From: Cristatella mucedo | Taxonomy: Eukaryota > Bryozoa > Phylactolaemata > Cristatellidae | DNA: 60,000 nt | Direction of reading: 5' to 3' | Assembly (NCBI GenBank): GCA_009760855.2 | Contig: WPIO01000002.1 | Coordinates: forward strand, 10,614,501-10,674,500 | Part shown: positions 58,491 to 60,000 of the stretch, piece after piece | Layout: the number at the start of each line of letters is the position of its first letter | Position numbering within the stretch: the stretch's first letter is position 1 | Position numbers and translations under genes: made by a program | Notes under the pieces: model-generated | Told to the model about the DNA's origin: nothing | Seen by the model: the letters and a program-made list of their open reading frames with translations, nothing else | Databases searched by the model: none

Positions 58491-60000
58491 TTACATGCAT
58501 TATGGGTGTCCCACAGACTGATGCAGCATTCCAACCAGAACTAGATCAGACGCCTCGAAGAAAACTAGTCTGACTAAGCTAACACAAGACAGCCATTGCA
58601 ACAGTAGGCCCACAGCTCAAGGGCATTTGAAATCGGCGCTACGGCAACCCAGTTCGCACATCTAGTGATGGACACCCATGCTAGCAAAGCAAAAAATCCC
58701 CACTTGATGGCACGTGATAGCTCCAAATGCCTAGGCAGAACAGAGGCGACCAAGGCAAGCAGTCCGAGCTGGCGAGGCGAATGCAGCAGAATTCGACGTT
58801 CCAGAGACATGCATTGAAACCCACTATCCCAATTCCCAATATTTCAGAGCTATCATGCCAATGGCAAATCTAGCGAGCAGCCCATCGCCCATCCGGAGGC
58901 ACAGCTGGCCTCGATTTCTACCCGCACACGATATAGCATACCTCATCCCCTTCATAGCCCTACGTAATGCAGTCAAACTGGACTAGCCTGACGTCATATC
59001 TCCGGGTCTCGATCTCATTCTGATAGGTGTCGCTGGAAAGAACTTAGGCAGACATATTTGGGCTCCAATATTGCACACCACTTTATATCTGCTATCGACT
59101 CTTGTCTACCCAATTCTGGTCCTTATGAAGCTAAGCATAAGGGAGCATTTCAGTAGGCTGAAATACTCAGAGAGGAAAGAAGGGTGGGGCTACCATCCAT
59201 TTCTAACAAAGTAACCAGCCAGTAGACTCGTGTTTCAATCCTATGGCACAATAACAAACTGCTCTAGACAGCGTACAGCACAAGTGGCTGGCTGTCCGAT
59301 GTAATACAACGAGATACGTGCATGGCTCAAATGCAAGACAGATAGCAGACATGACTCTGCATTACACGGCACTGCCATACAAAGCACTCAAAGGTGAGTC
59401 ACAGCAAAAAGAAATAAGCTAGAATGGCAACATTTCATGCTGTAATGAGTCAAATGCTTAGGTCGTTAAGCCGAGCTTACTACTGTCCATGCGTCAAACG
59501 GTGCCCTAAACTTTCAAAGGTGCCGGTCTATCTAGCACGATATATGCTACTAATAAATTTGTATAGGGACACCGAAGAACTAAATCTCTTAGGTAAGAGC
59601 TCACTCAAATCTTTGCGATCAGCTACAGGTAGAAATAAGTCACCATAAAGGCTCCTCAAGCAGAAAACCTACACAGGGATCTAGGCTCCAGCAGCGAACG
59701 GCTAGCTTCACAGAGGAGTGGGATCACTTAGCTGGGGCCAAGGCATGCGCTAAAACGAAAGCCATCCTCGCCGTTTCCGGCAAATCCGCATGCTTGCCAC
59801 AACAGCTCGCCCTCAATTGGGTCGCGGACAGCCAAACACGAGCAGAGTAGTCGCAGGCTTGCCAACCAAAGCAGACACACTTGCTAATTGACAGCGTTGC
59901 AGAGAATGAGAGCTAAGCTCGAACGGGCGTTTGGCCAGCTAACGTTAATCTTGCCCATCAAGATCACATTACGAGTGAGAGAGAGGGAGAGATGCACTAG
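58491..60000. other. Intergenic, no gene recognised
   Basis: No conserved ORF. A weak family A tail relic (TTTGTATAGGGACACCGAAG) occurs at about 59558-59577. A short GA run begins at about 59973. Confidence 0.4.

Overview
The window is nuclear DNA from an invertebrate animal. Its genes are split by many GT-AG introns. The space between them is filled with decayed non-LTR retrotransposons, tRNA-derived SINEs and long microsatellites. I cannot name the phylum. A ciliogenesis gene (inturned) shows the animal has cilia, and the proteins resemble vertebrate orthologues clearly but at a distance. No bacterial, viral, CRISPR or operon-like system is present.

Three conserved protein genes can be rebuilt exon by exon with matching splice phases. 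(1) Inturned (INTU/CPLANE4), + strand: 19 exons between 12138 and 33830 code for the PDZ domain, the three longin-like modules and the natural stop. The N-terminus is not confidently found; a candidate exon lies at 11879-11981. (2) A FAM43-type PID/PTB-domain gene, + strand: 40744-42714 in two coding exons, downstream of a long CpG-rich stretch (about 37.2-41.2 kb), with a poly(A) signal at 43026. (3) A DDX3/PL10-type DEAD-box RNA helicase, - strand: 12 coding exons between 56518 and 48123 with every helicase motif intact and one GC-AG intron. Its short first coding exon was not found. A fourth, unrecognised exon-like ORF lies on the - strand at 43791-44072.

Layout: 0-9 kb is a graveyard of two LINE families (A and B) and their 3' tails. 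9-12 kb is GC-richer, without a recognised gene. 12-34 kb is inturned. 34-37 kb holds LINE remnants and an unusual AT-rich degenerate minisatellite. 37-43 kb is the CpG-rich region and the FAM43-like gene. 43-47 kb is repeats plus the orphan exon. 47-57 kb is DDX3. 57-60 kb is intergenic sequence or far-upstream DDX3 sequence. Family A carries a self-complementary 3' hairpin followed by (ATT)n; more than 20 solo or truncated copies are scattered here, some fused to tRNA-like SINE heads. Family B ends in an ATGTA-type repeat.

The three genes have no shared pathway: INTU acts at the basal body, FAM43 is a poorly understood adaptor-like protein, and DDX3 is a general cytoplasmic RNA helicase. 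FAM43 and DDX3 are convergent.
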